DNA from: Helicobacter didelphidarum
GTDB lineage: Bacteria > Campylobacterota > Campylobacteria > Campylobacterales > Helicobacteraceae
Reading direction: 5' to 3'
DNA length: 64,000 nucleotides
NCBI RefSeq assembly: GCF_003364195.1
Contig: NZ_NXLQ01000008.1
Location: forward strand, 1-64,000
Shown: piece by piece, positions 26,120 to 36,295 of the stretch
Numbering within the stretch: the stretch's first letter is position 1
Layout: every line of letters begins with the position of its first letter
Notes under the pieces: generated by a model
What the model saw: only the letters and a program-made list of their open reading frames with translations
Told to the model about the DNA's origin: nothing
Databases searched by the model: none
Program-made: the position numbers and the translations under genes

Positions 26120-27372
26120 TTTATAGCCTCCACAATGACACTTCTTAGAATCTCTAAAGCTTTGTCAAATTGAGATTCTGGGATAGTGAGTGGATATAAA
26201 AAGCGTATGACATTGCCATAGCTTCCACAAGTAAGAAGCAACAATCCTTTTTGCATAGCAAGATCCTGCACTTTTTTAGCAATATCAGCATTTGGTGTGC
26301 CATTTTTAAAAAACTCAACTGCCACCATAGAACCGATACCACGCACTTGAGCGATTTCTTTATGTGCTAAACCCAAAAGAAAAGATTGGAGTTTTTCTCC
26401 CAAATGATTTGCCCTCTCTAATAAATTTTCTTCTTTGATGATTTTTAACACTTCAAGACCTGCTATTGTGCCAAGTGGGCTACCTGCATAAGTGCCACCT
26501 AATCCACCCGGACTTGGAGCATCCATTATGTCTGCCTTCCCTACAATTCCCGAGATAGGGAATCCGCCACCTAAGCTTTTTGCCATACAAACAATATCTG
26601 CACTAACATCGTAATATTCCATTGCAAAGAGTTTGCCTGTTCTTCCAAATCCTGTTTGCACCTCATCAGCGATTAAGACAATCCCATATTCGTCTGCAAA
26701 TTTTCGCAATCTCTCTACAAACTCTTTTGGGGCAGGATTGAACCCTCCTTCTCCTTGCACGGGTTCAAATATAATAGCTGCAACATCATAAGGAGAAATA
26801 GAGCTTTTGCAAATATGTTCTAAACTTTTGAGAGAATCTTGCACACTTACACCATGTAGCTCGTTAGGATATAAGCCATGATAGATTCCGACCATTCCAA
26901 CGCCAATTTCCGCTTTGTAGGGTGTAACTTTTCCTGTCATTCCTACCGCAGCTGATGTTCGTCCGTGAAATGCACCACCAAAAGCGATAACTCCATATCG
27001 CTTTGTATGCACTTTTGCGACCTTGATAGCATTCTCTGTGGCTTCTGCTCCTGTGGTAAAAAAACAAGATTTTTTTACACCATTGATTGGAGCAAGTGCA
27101 TTGATTTTTTCAGCAAGCTCGATATAGCTTTCGTAAGGGCTTATTTGATAGGCGGTATGAGTAAAAGCTTTGAGTTGCTCTTCTACTGCTTTCATCACTC
27201 TTGGGTGGCGATGTCCTACATTAAGCACGGCAATACCTGAAGCAAAGTCGATATATTCCTTGCCTTCAGTGTCCCAAATTGTAGCATTTTCTGCTTTTTG
27301 CACAAACCAATTACATAATACACCTACACCTTTTGGAGTAGCTTGTTCTTTACGTTTGAGTAAATTGTTCAT
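26116..27372 (-). CDS. gabT: 4-aminobutyrate aminotransferase
   Basis: 418 residues from the ATG at 27372, which has AAAGGAA upstream. Class III aminotransferase: TTGAEATENAIKVAK binds the PLP phosphate, FHGRTSAAVGMTGK, EPVQGEGGFNPAP, LIADEVQTGFGRTGKLFAME, and the PLP lysine in MAKSLGGGFPISG. GabT moves the amino group of GABA to 2-oxoglutarate, giving succinic semialdehyde for the adjacent GabD. Together they feed the TCA cycle. Confidence 0.9.
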   Translation of the reverse strand: MNNLLKRKEQATPKGVGVLCNWFVQKAENATIWDTEGKEYIDFASGIAVLNVGHRHPRVMKAVEEQLKAFTHTAYQISPYESYIELAEKINALAPINGVKKSCFFTTGAEATENAIKVAKVHTKRYGVIAFGGAFHGRTSAAVGMTGKVTPYKAEIGVGMVGIYHGLYPNELHGVSVQDSLKSLEHICKSSISPYDVAAIIFEPVQGEGGFNPAPKEFVERLRKFADEYGIVLIADEVQTGFGRTGKLFAMEYYDVSADIVCMAKSLGGGFPISGIVGKADIMDAPSPGGLGGTYAGSPLGTIAGLEVLKIIKEENLLERANHLGEKLQSFLLGLAHKEIAQVRGIGSMVAVEFFKNGTPNADIAKKVQDLAMQKGLLLLTCGSYGNVIRFLYPLTIPESQFDKALEILRSVIVEAIK

Positions 27373-27402
27373 TGTAATTCCTTTCATGAAATATATCTGA
27401 GT

Positions 27403-27606
27403 TTATAAAACTTTATTTGTATTCTTACGAAATGGGCATTCCCCACCATTTTTACCAATAAATCTATAAAGCGGACAGAATCCATATACTGCTGTAAATA
27501 ATGGCACAAGAGAAATCAGCCACCACCAGCTATGATTTAAAAAACCAAAATAAAATATAATACCTATTGCAATTAATAGGCGTATTGTTTTATCAATATT
27601 TCCCAT
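27403..27606 (-). CDS. DUF2892 (YgaP-like) small membrane protein
   Basis: 67 residues. Starts MGNIDKTIRLLIAIGIIFYFG, then SWWWLISLVPLFTAVYGFCPLYRF, the two-helix DUF2892 pattern with CPLY motif. ATG follows AAAGGAAA. It lies 30 bases upstream of gabT on the same strand and may be co-transcribed. Function unknown; some relatives are fused to rhodanese domains. Confidence 0.85.
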   Translation of the reverse strand: MGNIDKTIRLLIAIGIIFYFGFLNHSWWWLISLVPLFTAVYGFCPLYRFIGKNGGECPFRKNTNKVL

Positions 27607-28089
27607 TATTTTTCCTTTAATATTGAAGTTCTTATTGATTTCATGGTAGCAATTTGTATTGTAGAATTATTAAACAAAATGCTTATGTAAATATAATAAA
27701 TAATTCTAAAGAATAGAATGAATATGGTTGTTTTTATAACTTTATTTTATTTTTTTACATTTCTACACATTGATATAAGAGGCACAATAATATGTTTATT
27801 ACTCATTGTATTTTTACGCGAATTAAAATATGTTGGATTATATATGGAATCAATATGTCATTAGATTTCACGATGTTACTTTTATTAAAATTTACTTTTT
27901 ATCGTATTTGCTGAATTTTTGTTCTGTTTGACTAGAAGAAAGCATTTGGTAATTATAGAATATCTTTTATCATTTTTTTTTGTTTTATGAAATGAAAATA
28001 TTCTATAATTGCCCTTAGTATGCAGAATATTATCTTTAGTTCATAAAAGTTTCAATTTTATTTTTCTGGATTAGTGTATCTTAGATACT
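27607..28089. other. Intergenic region between DUF2892 gene and flhA
   Basis: About 480 AT-rich bases downstream of flhA and upstream of the DUF2892 gene. A T9 run near 27973 and a stray TATAAT on the + strand were seen, but no gene or convincing terminator. Confidence 0.45.
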
Positions 28090-30324
28090 TCATTGGCTAT
28101 TAAATCCTACATCAATTGTTCCAAGCACCTCAAATGAAGCATTTGGGTCGATTTCTGCATGGCTTAATACAACAACAGAATCCAATTTAAACTGTTCTAA
28201 TTTTGTGCTTAATGCCAATCTAAGTGGAGGATCAACGACTAGAATAACGGGTGTAATATTTCGTTGCATAATTCTCACACTCTCTTGTTCTACTGCATCG
28301 ATAAGTTTTTGTGTTTCACTTGTATTCAAAAGGAAGAATTTAGAACCATGTTGATCTTTAAGTTTCCCCAATAAGAAGTGTTCAGAATCTTGTGAAAGTG
28401 TAATAAGCTTAAGATTTCCATCTTCTGATTTAAATACATTTGTAATAACACGTGCGAGTTTAGAACGTACATGCTCAACAATTGTGGGAACATCATTTTG
28501 CACCATAGGTGCAATATCTGTAATCGTCTCTAAAATGGTTAGCATATCTTTAATTGGAATTCCCTCATGTAATAATGCTTGTAGCACACTGCGGACAATA
28601 TTTGAAGGCACTTTTTTGGCTTCCTCAATGGCTGCTGGATACTCTTCTTCAAGCCTATCCATGAGTTTTTTCACTTCATCTTTAGTAATAAATTCTTCTG
28701 CATATCGCTTGACAAGTTCACTCATGTGCGTTGCAATAACAGTTGACGGATCAATTACAGTATAACCTTGTATAATAGCATCTTCTTTCAAGTTTGCATC
28801 AATCCACATTGCATCAAGTCCAAATGCGGGTTCTTTGGTGGGAATCCCATCGATTTCTTTTGCTACCATACCAGTATTCATTGCCAAGAATTTGTCTGGC
28901 ATGACTTCACCACTTCCAATTTCAATGCCCTTTAAGAAAAACTGATAGGTCGTTGGTCCTATACCTGGGTCATCTGTCATACGAATTTGCGGCATAAGGA
29001 ATCCATAGTCTCTTGCTATTTTTTTACGAATTCCACGCACTCGTTCCAGTAAATCACCTCCCTGATCTACTGCTGCCAAACGAATAAGATGATAACCAAG
29101 ATGTAGTTCAAGAAACTCTACTTTAAGAACCTCGTTAATAGCTTTTTCTTCTTCTTTTTTAATTTCTTCTTGAGTTTTTGGAGGACGTTTAGGGGCTTGT
29201 TCTTGTAAAATAGTTGGTGTTTGTTGTTTTGCTCCATCGCTAGATTTTTGTGTTTGTTTTGTTTTTGATTTCTTGTTTGTAAAAAATTGTGTAATGCTTG
29301 AGAACATCGAATCTCTATTGTCGCGATTAATGAGCCATGCAACAAACCAAAAAATTACAGCAATAACCATTGATGATGCTACACCAAGTGCAAGCGAGAA
29401 TATGAATAATACGAAGCCTACAATGATCAGTGTTTTGGACTTATCTGCAAGTTGTTTTACAAGGCTATTTGCAAAATTTTCTTCTTCACCTTTCGTCGTT
29501 CTTGTGGCGACAATACCTGTGGCAGTAGCAACAATCAATGCTGGAATTTGCCCAACAATCCCATCGCCAATCGTAAGGATTGTAAAAGTTTGTGCTGCAT
29601 CAACCATGCTCATGTCATCTTGAAAAACACCTATAGCAAATCCGCCCGCAATATTTACAATTGTTATGATAATTGCAGCAATTGCATCACCCTTTACAAA
29701 TTTACTTGCACCATCCATTGCACCATAAAAGTCAGCTTCTTGTGCTAATTGTTCTCTGCGAGTTTTTGCTTCTTTTTCATCAATTAATCCTGCATTGAGA
29801 TCCGCATCAATTGCCATTTGCTTACCCGGCATTGCATCAAGAGCAAATCTTGCACGGACTTCTGTAACACGTGTAGAACCATTTGTAATAACAAGCAGAT
29901 TTACAATAACTAAAATCACAAAGATGATAATTCCAATAACATAATTTCCTCCAGCAACAATAAGTCCAAATTGCTCAACAATTTTGCTTACATGTCCAGC
30001 ACCTTGACTTCCTTCACTTAAAATCATTCTTGTTGTAGCAACATTCAAAGCCAAACGATATGCTGTTACGAAAAGTAGTAGTGTTGGAAATGTCGAGAAA
30101 TCCATAGGTTTATTGATGTAAAGTGCAATAAGAATGATTAAGATGGAAAGTGCTATGGAAATAGTAAGAAGTATATCAATAGCCACAGATGGTAATGGAA
30201 TGACTATTACAGTTAAAATAGCAATAATAAATAGCACAACCCCCAAATCTTTGGACCTACCTAGAAGCTTTAAGAAAGGGAAAGCTTTTTGTCTAATGCT
30301 TGTAGTCTGCTCTTTTGTTGCCAT
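28090..30324 (-). CDS. flhA: Flagellar export apparatus protein FlhA
   Basis: 744 residues. The N-terminal ~320 residues hold eight membrane segments and the FHIPEP-family core [21 protein letters not shown] with the acidic residues used in proton coupling. A linker rich in Lys/Gln/Pro (~residues 335-390) leads to the cytoplasmic domain ([35 protein letters not shown]) that docks chaperone-substrate complexes. FlhA forms the nonameric export gate of the flagellar type III system and affects flagellar gene control in Helicobacter. It is divergent from rpsO. Confidence 0.96.
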   Translation of the reverse strand: MATKEQTTSIRQKAFPFLKLLGRSKDLGVVLFIIAILTVIVIPLPSVAIDILLTISIALSILIILIALYINKPMDFSTFPTLLLFVTAYRLALNVATTRMILSEGSQGAGHVSKIVEQFGLIVAGGNYVIGIIIFVILVIVNLLVITNGSTRVTEVRARFALDAMPGKQMAIDADLNAGLIDEKEAKTRREQLAQEADFYGAMDGASKFVKGDAIAAIIITIVNIAGGFAIGVFQDDMSMVDAAQTFTILTIGDGIVGQIPALIVATATGIVATRTTKGEEENFANSLVKQLADKSKTLIIVGFVLFIFSLALGVASSMVIAVIFWFVAWLINRDNRDSMFSSITQFFTNKKSKTKQTQKSSDGAKQQTPTILQEQAPKRPPKTQEEIKKEEEKAINEVLKVEFLELHLGYHLIRLAAVDQGGDLLERVRGIRKKIARDYGFLMPQIRMTDDPGIGPTTYQFFLKGIEIGSGEVMPDKFLAMNTGMVAKEIDGIPTKEPAFGLDAMWIDANLKEDAIIQGYTVIDPSTVIATHMSELVKRYAEEFITKDEVKKLMDRLEEEYPAAIEEAKKVPSNIVRSVLQALLHEGIPIKDMLTILETITDIAPMVQNDVPTIVEHVRSKLARVITNVFKSEDGNLKLITLSQDSEHFLLGKLKDQHGSKFFLLNTSETQKLIDAVEQESVRIMQRNITPVILVVDPPLRLALSTKLEQFKLDSVVVLSHAEIDPNASFEVLGTIDVGFNSQ

Positions 30325-30449
30325 AGTATTAATTTTTGCCTTAAATAATGATTTTATAGAAAAAATAACGCTAATTTTACCAAAAATAAAAGAAAATTAT
30401 GCTAAAATTCATTTTTTTTGAAATTTTACTACCATTTTAGGAGGTCATT

Positions 30450-30725
30450 ATGGCTACAGAATTGGCAAATAAACAAGAGATTATATCTCAATTTGCTCGA
30501 AATGATAAAGATACCGGCTCAAGTGAAGTGCAAATAGCACTTCTTACACATAGAATCACAAATCTCACAGAACACTTGAAAAAGAATCCAAAGGATCATT
30601 CAAGCAGACTCGGATTACTTAAACTTGTCAGTCAAAGAAAAAGTCTCTTACGATACATTAAAAACACAAAATATGATGTGTATATGAAAACTATCAAGAC
30701 TCTTAATATTAAAGATAAAGCATAG
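30450..30725 (+). CDS. rpsO: 30S ribosomal protein S15
   Basis: 91 residues with [39 protein letters not shown] and the YIKN end, all hallmark S15 helices contacting 16S rRNA. ATG after AGGAGGTCATT. The -10-like TGCTAAAAT at 30400-30408 is the probable promoter. A hairpin follows the stop. Confidence 0.97.
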   Translation: MATELANKQEIISQFARNDKDTGSSEVQIALLTHRITNLTEHLKKNPKDHSSRLGLLKLVSQRKSLLRYIKNTKYDVYMKTIKTLNIKDKA

Positions 30726-30730
30726 AAAAA

Positions 30731-30760
30731 CCCTACAAATATTTCGAATATTTTGTAGGG
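30731..30760 (+). terminator. Hairpin downstream of rpsO
   Basis: CCCTACAAATATT and AATATTTTGTAGGG form a ~13-bp stem with one imperfection around a short CG loop, six bases after the rpsO stop. There is no U-run after it, so it may act as an mRNA 3' protector or weak terminator. Confidence 0.6.
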
Positions 30761-31017
30761 GGGATAACTATTCTCTCCTTATACTAAGAAAAATCTGCAA
30801 AATCCAAAAAATCTATCATTTCTATGAATATTTTTATGGTCTTTAGTAAACTTATGTTGTCGATGTGTTATATGGAAAATGGGTTATAGCATTGAAGTAT
30901 TTTTTTGACTGATAAAAATATTTTCATTCATTAAGTATTTATATCAAATAATTTAGTTGTATTAATATCCTTTTTACCAATTTCCCACAAAGATATTGAT
31001 GTTTCAATATTCTTTTT

Positions 31018-31026
31018 TGGTATAAT
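31018..31026 (+). promoter_or_regulatory. Extended -10 promoter of the LpxH-like gene
   Basis: TGGTATAAT lies 43 bases before the ATG at 31069, preceded by a T-run typical of promoters in this group. The ~260 bases between the rpsO hairpin and this element hold nothing else recognisable. Confidence 0.5.
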
Positions 31027-31068
31027 ATCTATCTTCAAATTAAGATATTTTATAAAGACTAAAACAAA

Positions 31069-32049
31069 ATGACATTTTTACATGACACAATATTGCAAAA
31101 TGATGCAATTTTTATTGCAGATTCTCATTTTAAACAAGGAGATAGAGAATTACTTGATTTTTTTGCAAAGATTCCAAAAAACAAGCAAGTTTTCTTAATG
31201 GGGGATATTTTTCATTTACTTATAGGTTCAATGCCCACAAGTTGTATGAGTAACCATAGCTTGATTCATGCTATTGCAACATTAAGTCAAACAAATGAAG
31301 TAATATTTTTAGAGGGAAATCACGATTTTTTTTTACAGAATATTTGGGATAATAGTAGCAGAGACGATGGTGAGTATATAGTTCATAAAAATTCGCACAC
31401 TTCCTATAAGGATACTTTGTTAAAAAGCATCGTGTGTGATTCTGATGAGAAAAATTTTCGCTATAAAGATTTAATACAAAATTATACAAATAACGAGTAT
31501 GGAGATTCTCAAAAGAATTCTAAGAAAAGAGATATTATAGAATCACAAGAAATAAATGACGAATGTTCATTTTGTTCAATTCCAATAAAAATCTATTCAT
31601 ATAATGCACAACCACTCATTATCAAAACTCAAAACAATCATTATTGTATTCTATCTCATGGAGATTTGTGGATTAGCAGTTTTTATCATTTTTATCGACA
31701 TTTTATTAATAATCCAATAGTATTATTTACTTTTGAGTTTTTAGATAAAATAACTTATGGTATAATATACAAGAGGTTTGCGAATCGCATTAATCATCGA
31801 TTGATTGCTGAATTTTCATTTTTTCGTTCAGATTTCAATGATTTTTTATCTAAGCGACTTGCAATATACTATGATAACATTATAATGCCACTTATTCAAG
31901 AAGGATTTGCACGAGATTCTGATAAGTTTTATATTATTGAGGGACATTTTCATTTGGGGAAAAGCTTGAATAAAGGCAATATTTTTTATAATTCCTTATA
32001 TTCATCATTTTTTCATAAGAAATATTTTTCATTTAATATGATAGAATAA
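31069..32049 (+). CDS. LpxH-like metallophosphoesterase
   Basis: 326 residues. Calcineurin-type motifs in order: ADSH (17-20), GD (45-46), GNHD (83-86), SHGDLW (~200) and GHFHLGK near the end, together binding two metals. In epsilonproteobacteria this type is annotated as UDP-2,3-diacylglucosamine hydrolase, the LpxH step of lipid A synthesis. An asparagine/serine-rich insertion (~residues 100-165) makes it longer than E. coli LpxH (240). It lies immediately before cheV, with 13 bases to the preferred cheV start. A T9 run lies within codons near GNHD. Confidence 0.78.
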   Translation: MTFLHDTILQNDAIFIADSHFKQGDRELLDFFAKIPKNKQVFLMGDIFHLLIGSMPTSCMSNHSLIHAIATLSQTNEVIFLEGNHDFFLQNIWDNSSRDDGEYIVHKNSHTSYKDTLLKSIVCDSDEKNFRYKDLIQNYTNNEYGDSQKNSKKRDIIESQEINDECSFCSIPIKIYSYNAQPLIIKTQNNHYCILSHGDLWISSFYHFYRHFINNPIVLFTFEFLDKITYGIIYKRFANRINHRLIAEFSFFRSDFNDFLSKRLAIYYDNIIMPLIQEGFARDSDKFYIIEGHFHLGKSLNKGNIFYNSLYSSFFHKKYFSFNMIE

Positions 32050-32062
32050 TATGAGGTATAAT

Positions 32063-33007
32063 ATGGAGCAAGAAAAGGTGTATAAAACAAAGATTTCATC
32101 AAACGAAATAGAATTGGTTGATTTTCGCATTAGCGAAGAAGTTAATGGAGAAATTTATGAGGGCATTTATGGAATTAATGTTGCGAAAGTGCAAGAGATT
32201 ATCCAAATGCCAGAAACTTTTGACTTACCAGCTAGCCCTGACTATGTTATTGGGGTATTTGATTTGCGTGGAGTGATTATTCCACTAATTGATTTGGCAA
32301 TTTGGTTGAAGATTAAAGAAAGAGAAGCAAAATTACCATTAAGCAAAAAACGCGTTGTAATTGCAGAATTTAACAATCTTAAAATTGGCTTTTTGGTGCA
32401 TGAGGCAAAATTAATTCGTCGTATCAGCTGGGATAAAGTTCAAGCTGCACAATTTAGTTCAAATAGTCATAACTTGGAGAGAGGTAAAATTACAGGTACA
32501 ACGCATATTGAGGATGGGAAAACATTACTTATTCTCGATCTAGAGGGTATTATAGACGATTTAGATTTCTATGCAGATAAAAAGAATAAAAAAGAGCTTC
32601 AAGAAGTTAGAAAGAAATTTAGTGGGAATGTCTTGATTGTTGATGATAGCACAATTGCTCGGTCTTTGCTTAAAAAGAATTTGCATAAAATGGGCTTTAC
32701 TGTGATTGAAGCTCATGACGGTGAAATGGCACTAAATATGCTAAATGAATTTCATAAGGAACATCCTAATATGCTTACATTCTTGCGATTTATTGTGTCT
32801 GATATTGAGATGCCAAAAATGGATGGATTCCATTTTGCAGAATCAGTTAAAAATGATGAAAGATTTCAGGCTATTCCTTTGATTTTCAATTCATCAATTT
32901 GTGATAAATTTAGCGAACAAAAGGGTAGAGATATAGGGGCAGATGCTTATTTGGTAAAATTTGATGCACAATCTTTTTATGAAGAAATTTCAAAAATTTT
33001 AGAATAA
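32063..33007 (+). CDS. cheV: Chemotaxis coupling protein CheV
   Basis: 314 residues from the ATG at 32063, with GAGG upstream; a start at 32051 would add four residues. Residues ~20-170 are a CheW-like domain (LPASPDYVIGVFDLRGVIIPLIDL). Residues ~195-314 are a receiver domain: LIVDDSTIARS (acid pocket), phosphoacceptor Asp in FIVSDIEMPKMDG, and the conserved Lys in LVKFD. CheV couples receptors to CheA and may act as a phosphate sink. Helicobacter usually has several CheV paralogues. Confidence 0.93.
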   Translation: MEQEKVYKTKISSNEIELVDFRISEEVNGEIYEGIYGINVAKVQEIIQMPETFDLPASPDYVIGVFDLRGVIIPLIDLAIWLKIKEREAKLPLSKKRVVIAEFNNLKIGFLVHEAKLIRRISWDKVQAAQFSSNSHNLERGKITGTTHIEDGKTLLILDLEGIIDDLDFYADKKNKKELQEVRKKFSGNVLIVDDSTIARSLLKKNLHKMGFTVIEAHDGEMALNMLNEFHKEHPNMLTFLRFIVSDIEMPKMDGFHFAESVKNDERFQAIPLIFNSSICDKFSEQKGRDIGADAYLVKFDAQSFYEEISKILE

Positions 33008-33030
33008 GCTTAAATATGTTTATTTTTTAT

Positions 33031-33038
33031 GTTATAAT
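33031..33038 (+). promoter_or_regulatory. Candidate -10 box of cheA
   Basis: GTTATAAT (TATAAT at 33033-33038, preceded by TG) lies 37 bases before the cheA ATG and may fire cheA-cheW independently of cheV. Confidence 0.4.
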
Positions 33039-33074
33039 TGTAGCTGGATAAGAGATTAAATATGAGGTGTTATA

Positions 33075-35474
33075 ATGAATGATGATATGCAAGAGATAAT
33101 GGAAGACTTTTTAATTGAAGCCTTTGAGATGGTCGAGCAACTTGACCAAGATTTGGTAGAATTAGAAGGTAATCCAGAAGATTTAGATTTATTGAATAGA
33201 ATCTTTAGAGTAGCACATACTATCAAAGGTTCAAGTTCATTTTTGAACTTTGATATTTTAACTCATTTAACGCATAATATGGAAGATGTTTTAAATAAGG
33301 CTCGTAGGGGTGAGCTTAAAATAACACCCGACATTATGGATGTTGTTCTAGAATCTATAGATTTAATGAAAGCCCTTTTAAATGTCATTCGAGATAATGG
33401 GACGGATGCTAATAGTGGTATTGATGTAAGCGATTGTGTTAAAAAATTACAAGCTATTTCCAATGGGGGTGTTCCAGTCGTAGAAAATGCTACTCCTGCA
33501 GAACAAGTAACAGAACCACCAGCACAAGAAAGTACCACAACAACAGACAATCAACAAATTAAAGAAGTAGCAGAGGCACAGCAAAAAGAAGAGCCAGAAC
33601 CAGACTACTCTAATATGTCTCCAGAACAGGTTGAAGCTGAAATTGCAAGACTCCTTGCAAAACGACAGGAAGAAGATAAAAAAAGACGTGCTGAGAAAAA
33701 ACAGGAAGGAGCTACTCATGCAACAGCAGGAACTCCCCCAGCAGCTGGTGCATCAGTAGCCCCAACTCCAAATGCACCAAAACCTGCCACAAAACCCGCA
33801 CAAAAAGCAACAGAAGGGGGACAAAAAGCACCTTCTGTTGCGGTTGAGCCAACTGTTCGCGTTGATGTTAAACGTTTAGATCACTTAATGAATCTTATTG
33901 GCGAACTTGTTTTAGGTAAAAATCGCCTTATTAGAATCTATGGCGATGTTGAAGAGAGATACGATGGTGAAAAGTTCTTAGAGGAGCTCAATCAAGTTGT
34001 AAGCTCTATTAGCACGGTAACAACGGATTTGCAATTAGCAGTTATGAAGACAAGAATGTTGCCTGTTGGAAAGGTTTTTAGCAAATTTCCAAGAATGGTG
34101 CGTGATTTAAGTCGTGAATTAGGAAAAAATATTGAGCTTATTATAAGTGGAGAGGAAACTGAATTAGACAAGTCTATTGTAGAAGAAATTGGTGATCCTC
34201 TTATTCACATTATTCGAAATTCTTGTGATCATGGCGTTGAAACCCCAGACATTCGTAAAGCAAATGGTAAAAGTGAGACAGGTAAAGTTGAGCTGAAAGC
34301 TTATAATGAAGGTAACCATATTGTTATTGAGATTAAAGATGATGGAAAAGGTTTAAATGCGGATTTTTTAAAGAAAAAAGCTATTGAAAAAGGTTTAATT
34401 AGTGAGCGTGATGCAGATCAAATGAGCGAAAAAGAGGCTTTTGGAATTATTTTTAGACCCGGTTTTTCTACTGCTGCACATATTACAAATGTAAGTGGTC
34501 GTGGTGTAGGAATGGATGTTGTAAAAACAAATGTGGAGAAACTCAATGGTATCATTGAGATAGATTCTGAACAAGGTGTAGGGACAACACAAAAATTGAA
34601 AATTCCCCTCACACTTGCTATTATGCAAGCATTACTTGTTGGAGTGCAAGAAGAATATTATGCAATTCCATTAAGTTCTGTTTTAGAGACAGTGCGTGTA
34701 TCTCAAGAAGAAATTTATACTGTTGATGGCAAAAGTGTTTTGAGATTGCGCGATGAGGTTTTAAGTCTTGTACGATTAGCAGATATATTTAAAGTAGATT
34801 CTGTTTTAGAGAGTTTAAATGAGGTTTATGTTGTTATTATTGGTTTAGCAGAACAAAAGATTGGTGTGATTGTTGATTATTTGATTGGGCAAGAAGAAGT
34901 TGTTATTAAATCTTTAGGTTATTATCTTAAAGGAACAGAAGGAATAGCTGGTGCGACTGTTCGTGGTGATGGTAAAATTACTCTTATCGCAGATGTGGCG
35001 GCAATGATGGATATGGCAAAAGATGTCAAAGTGAGTGTTAATAATCTTATCACGCAAAGCAACACAGCAAAAGCAAAGCATTCGCCAAGTGATTATATTG
35101 TGTTGGCTATTGATGACAGTACAACAGATAGAACAATTATGAAGAAGTGCTTAAAACCGTTAGGTATCACTGTGCTTGAGGCAAGCAACGGGCTAGAGGG
35201 ATTGGAAATTGTGAAAAGTGGCGATCATGATTTAGATGCGGTGTTAGTAGACATTGAAATGCCACGTATGGATGGTTATACTTTTGCAAGTGAAGTAAGA
35301 AAATATAATCGCTTTAAAAATTTACCACTTATTGCTGTAACAAGCAGAACAAGCAAAACGGATAGAATGCGTGGAGTGGAATCTGGTATGACAGAATATA
35401 TTACAAAGCCTTATACACCTGAATATTTGCTGAATGTTGTGAAAAGAAATATAAATCTACATGCAGGAGAATAG
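33075..35474 (+). CDS. cheA: Chemotaxis histidine kinase CheA with C-terminal receiver (CheAY)
   Basis: 799 residues. Hpt domain with phosphorylated His48 in FRVAHTIKGSSSFL. A long Pro/Ala/Gln/Lys-rich linker (~150-255) may stand in for the CheY-binding P2 domain. Then dimerisation helices (RLDHLMNLIGELV), an HATPase domain (HIIRNSCDHGVE, DDGKGL, GRGVGMDVV), a CheW-like P5 domain, and a C-terminal receiver (AIDDSTTDR, VDIEMPRMDGY, TSRTSK, KPYTPEYL). The receiver fusion is the epsilonproteobacterial CheAY form, thought to act as phosphate sink or regulator. The 3' end adjoins cheW. Confidence 0.96.
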   Translation: MNDDMQEIMEDFLIEAFEMVEQLDQDLVELEGNPEDLDLLNRIFRVAHTIKGSSSFLNFDILTHLTHNMEDVLNKARRGELKITPDIMDVVLESIDLMKALLNVIRDNGTDANSGIDVSDCVKKLQAISNGGVPVVENATPAEQVTEPPAQESTTTTDNQQIKEVAEAQQKEEPEPDYSNMSPEQVEAEIARLLAKRQEEDKKRRAEKKQEGATHATAGTPPAAGASVAPTPNAPKPATKPAQKATEGGQKAPSVAVEPTVRVDVKRLDHLMNLIGELVLGKNRLIRIYGDVEERYDGEKFLEELNQVVSSISTVTTDLQLAVMKTRMLPVGKVFSKFPRMVRDLSRELGKNIELIISGEETELDKSIVEEIGDPLIHIIRNSCDHGVETPDIRKANGKSETGKVELKAYNEGNHIVIEIKDDGKGLNADFLKKKAIEKGLISERDADQMSEKEAFGIIFRPGFSTAAHITNVSGRGVGMDVVKTNVEKLNGIIEIDSEQGVGTTQKLKIPLTLAIMQALLVGVQEEYYAIPLSSVLETVRVSQEEIYTVDGKSVLRLRDEVLSLVRLADIFKVDSVLESLNEVYVVIIGLAEQKIGVIVDYLIGQEEVVIKSLGYYLKGTEGIAGATVRGDGKITLIADVAAMMDMAKDVKVSVNNLITQSNTAKAKHSPSDYIVLAIDDSTTDRTIMKKCLKPLGITVLEASNGLEGLEIVKSGDHDLDAVLVDIEMPRMDGYTFASEVRKYNRFKNLPLIAVTSRTSKTDRMRGVESGMTEYITKPYTPEYLLNVVKRNINLHAGE

Positions 35475-35478
35475 GAAG

Positions 35479-35985
35479 ATGGATAATAATGCATTAAAAG
35501 ATATTTTTGCAAAACAACAAAAACAAGATGGTGGTGTAAACAACTTGCATAGTGATTCTGAAAATATTGTTCAATTAATTGGGTTTGTTGTAGGTACAGA
35601 GGAGTTTGCAGTGCCAATTCTTAATGTAAAAGAAATCATTAAACCAATTGATTTTACTCGAGTGCCTGGCACTCCAAATTATGTTATGGGTGTGTTTAAT
35701 TTACGCGGAAATGTATATCCTTTGATTAATCTCAGAATGAAATTTAATATTCCACCAACAAAACAAGATAAAGATACGCGTTATCTTGTTGTAAATCATA
35801 ATGATGAAATTGCTGGTTTTGTTATTGATAAGCTTACAGAAGCAATTCGTATTGATGAAAGTCTTGTTGATCCAATTCCTGATACATTTAACGAGCAAGA
35901 AAACTTACTTTATGGTATTGCAAAGCAAGGTGATAGATTGACAACTATTTTGCGTGTTGATAATCTCTTGAAACGTACTTTTTGA
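35479..35985 (+). CDS. cheW: Chemotaxis coupling protein CheW
   Basis: 168 residues from the ATG at 35479 (AGGAG 10 bases upstream), four bases after the cheA stop. CheW fold: LIGFVVGTEEFAVPILNVKEI, RVPGTPNYVMGVFNLRG and IAGFVIDKLTEAIRI. It bridges chemoreceptors and CheA. Co-transcribed with cheA. Confidence 0.95.
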   Translation: MDNNALKDIFAKQQKQDGGVNNLHSDSENIVQLIGFVVGTEEFAVPILNVKEIIKPIDFTRVPGTPNYVMGVFNLRGNVYPLINLRMKFNIPPTKQDKDTRYLVVNHNDEIAGFVIDKLTEAIRIDESLVDPIPDTFNEQENLLYGIAKQGDRLTTILRVDNLLKRTF

Positions 35986-36295
35986 GAGAATTTTTAAGTT
36001 TTTACTAGGGGATTATAAATTTTAGAGAGGATTTTTGGCTACATGTTTTCTAATACTTTATTATTCAAGTTATTTAATGTGTTCCAATCATTCTTATTAT
36101 ATATTTCTCAATATTTTTTAGCTTTTATATACTTGATACAACGATCATATTCTAAGATTTGGTCCTGTTACCATATTATAATTTTTATTTCTTTATCTAT
36201 TCGTAAGACTTTCAATCTGTGTGCGTTTGCACACTAATCTTTTAATTAATATTCACTTTTTCTATTATTTATTTCATTTAACAAAGGATAAAACT
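35986..36295. other. Intergenic region upstream of leuA
   Basis: About 310 AT-rich bases. No gene, no attenuator-like run of leucine codons and no T-box was recognised. A longer reading of leuA through here (from 36221) lacks a ribosome site and is not accepted. Confidence 0.45.
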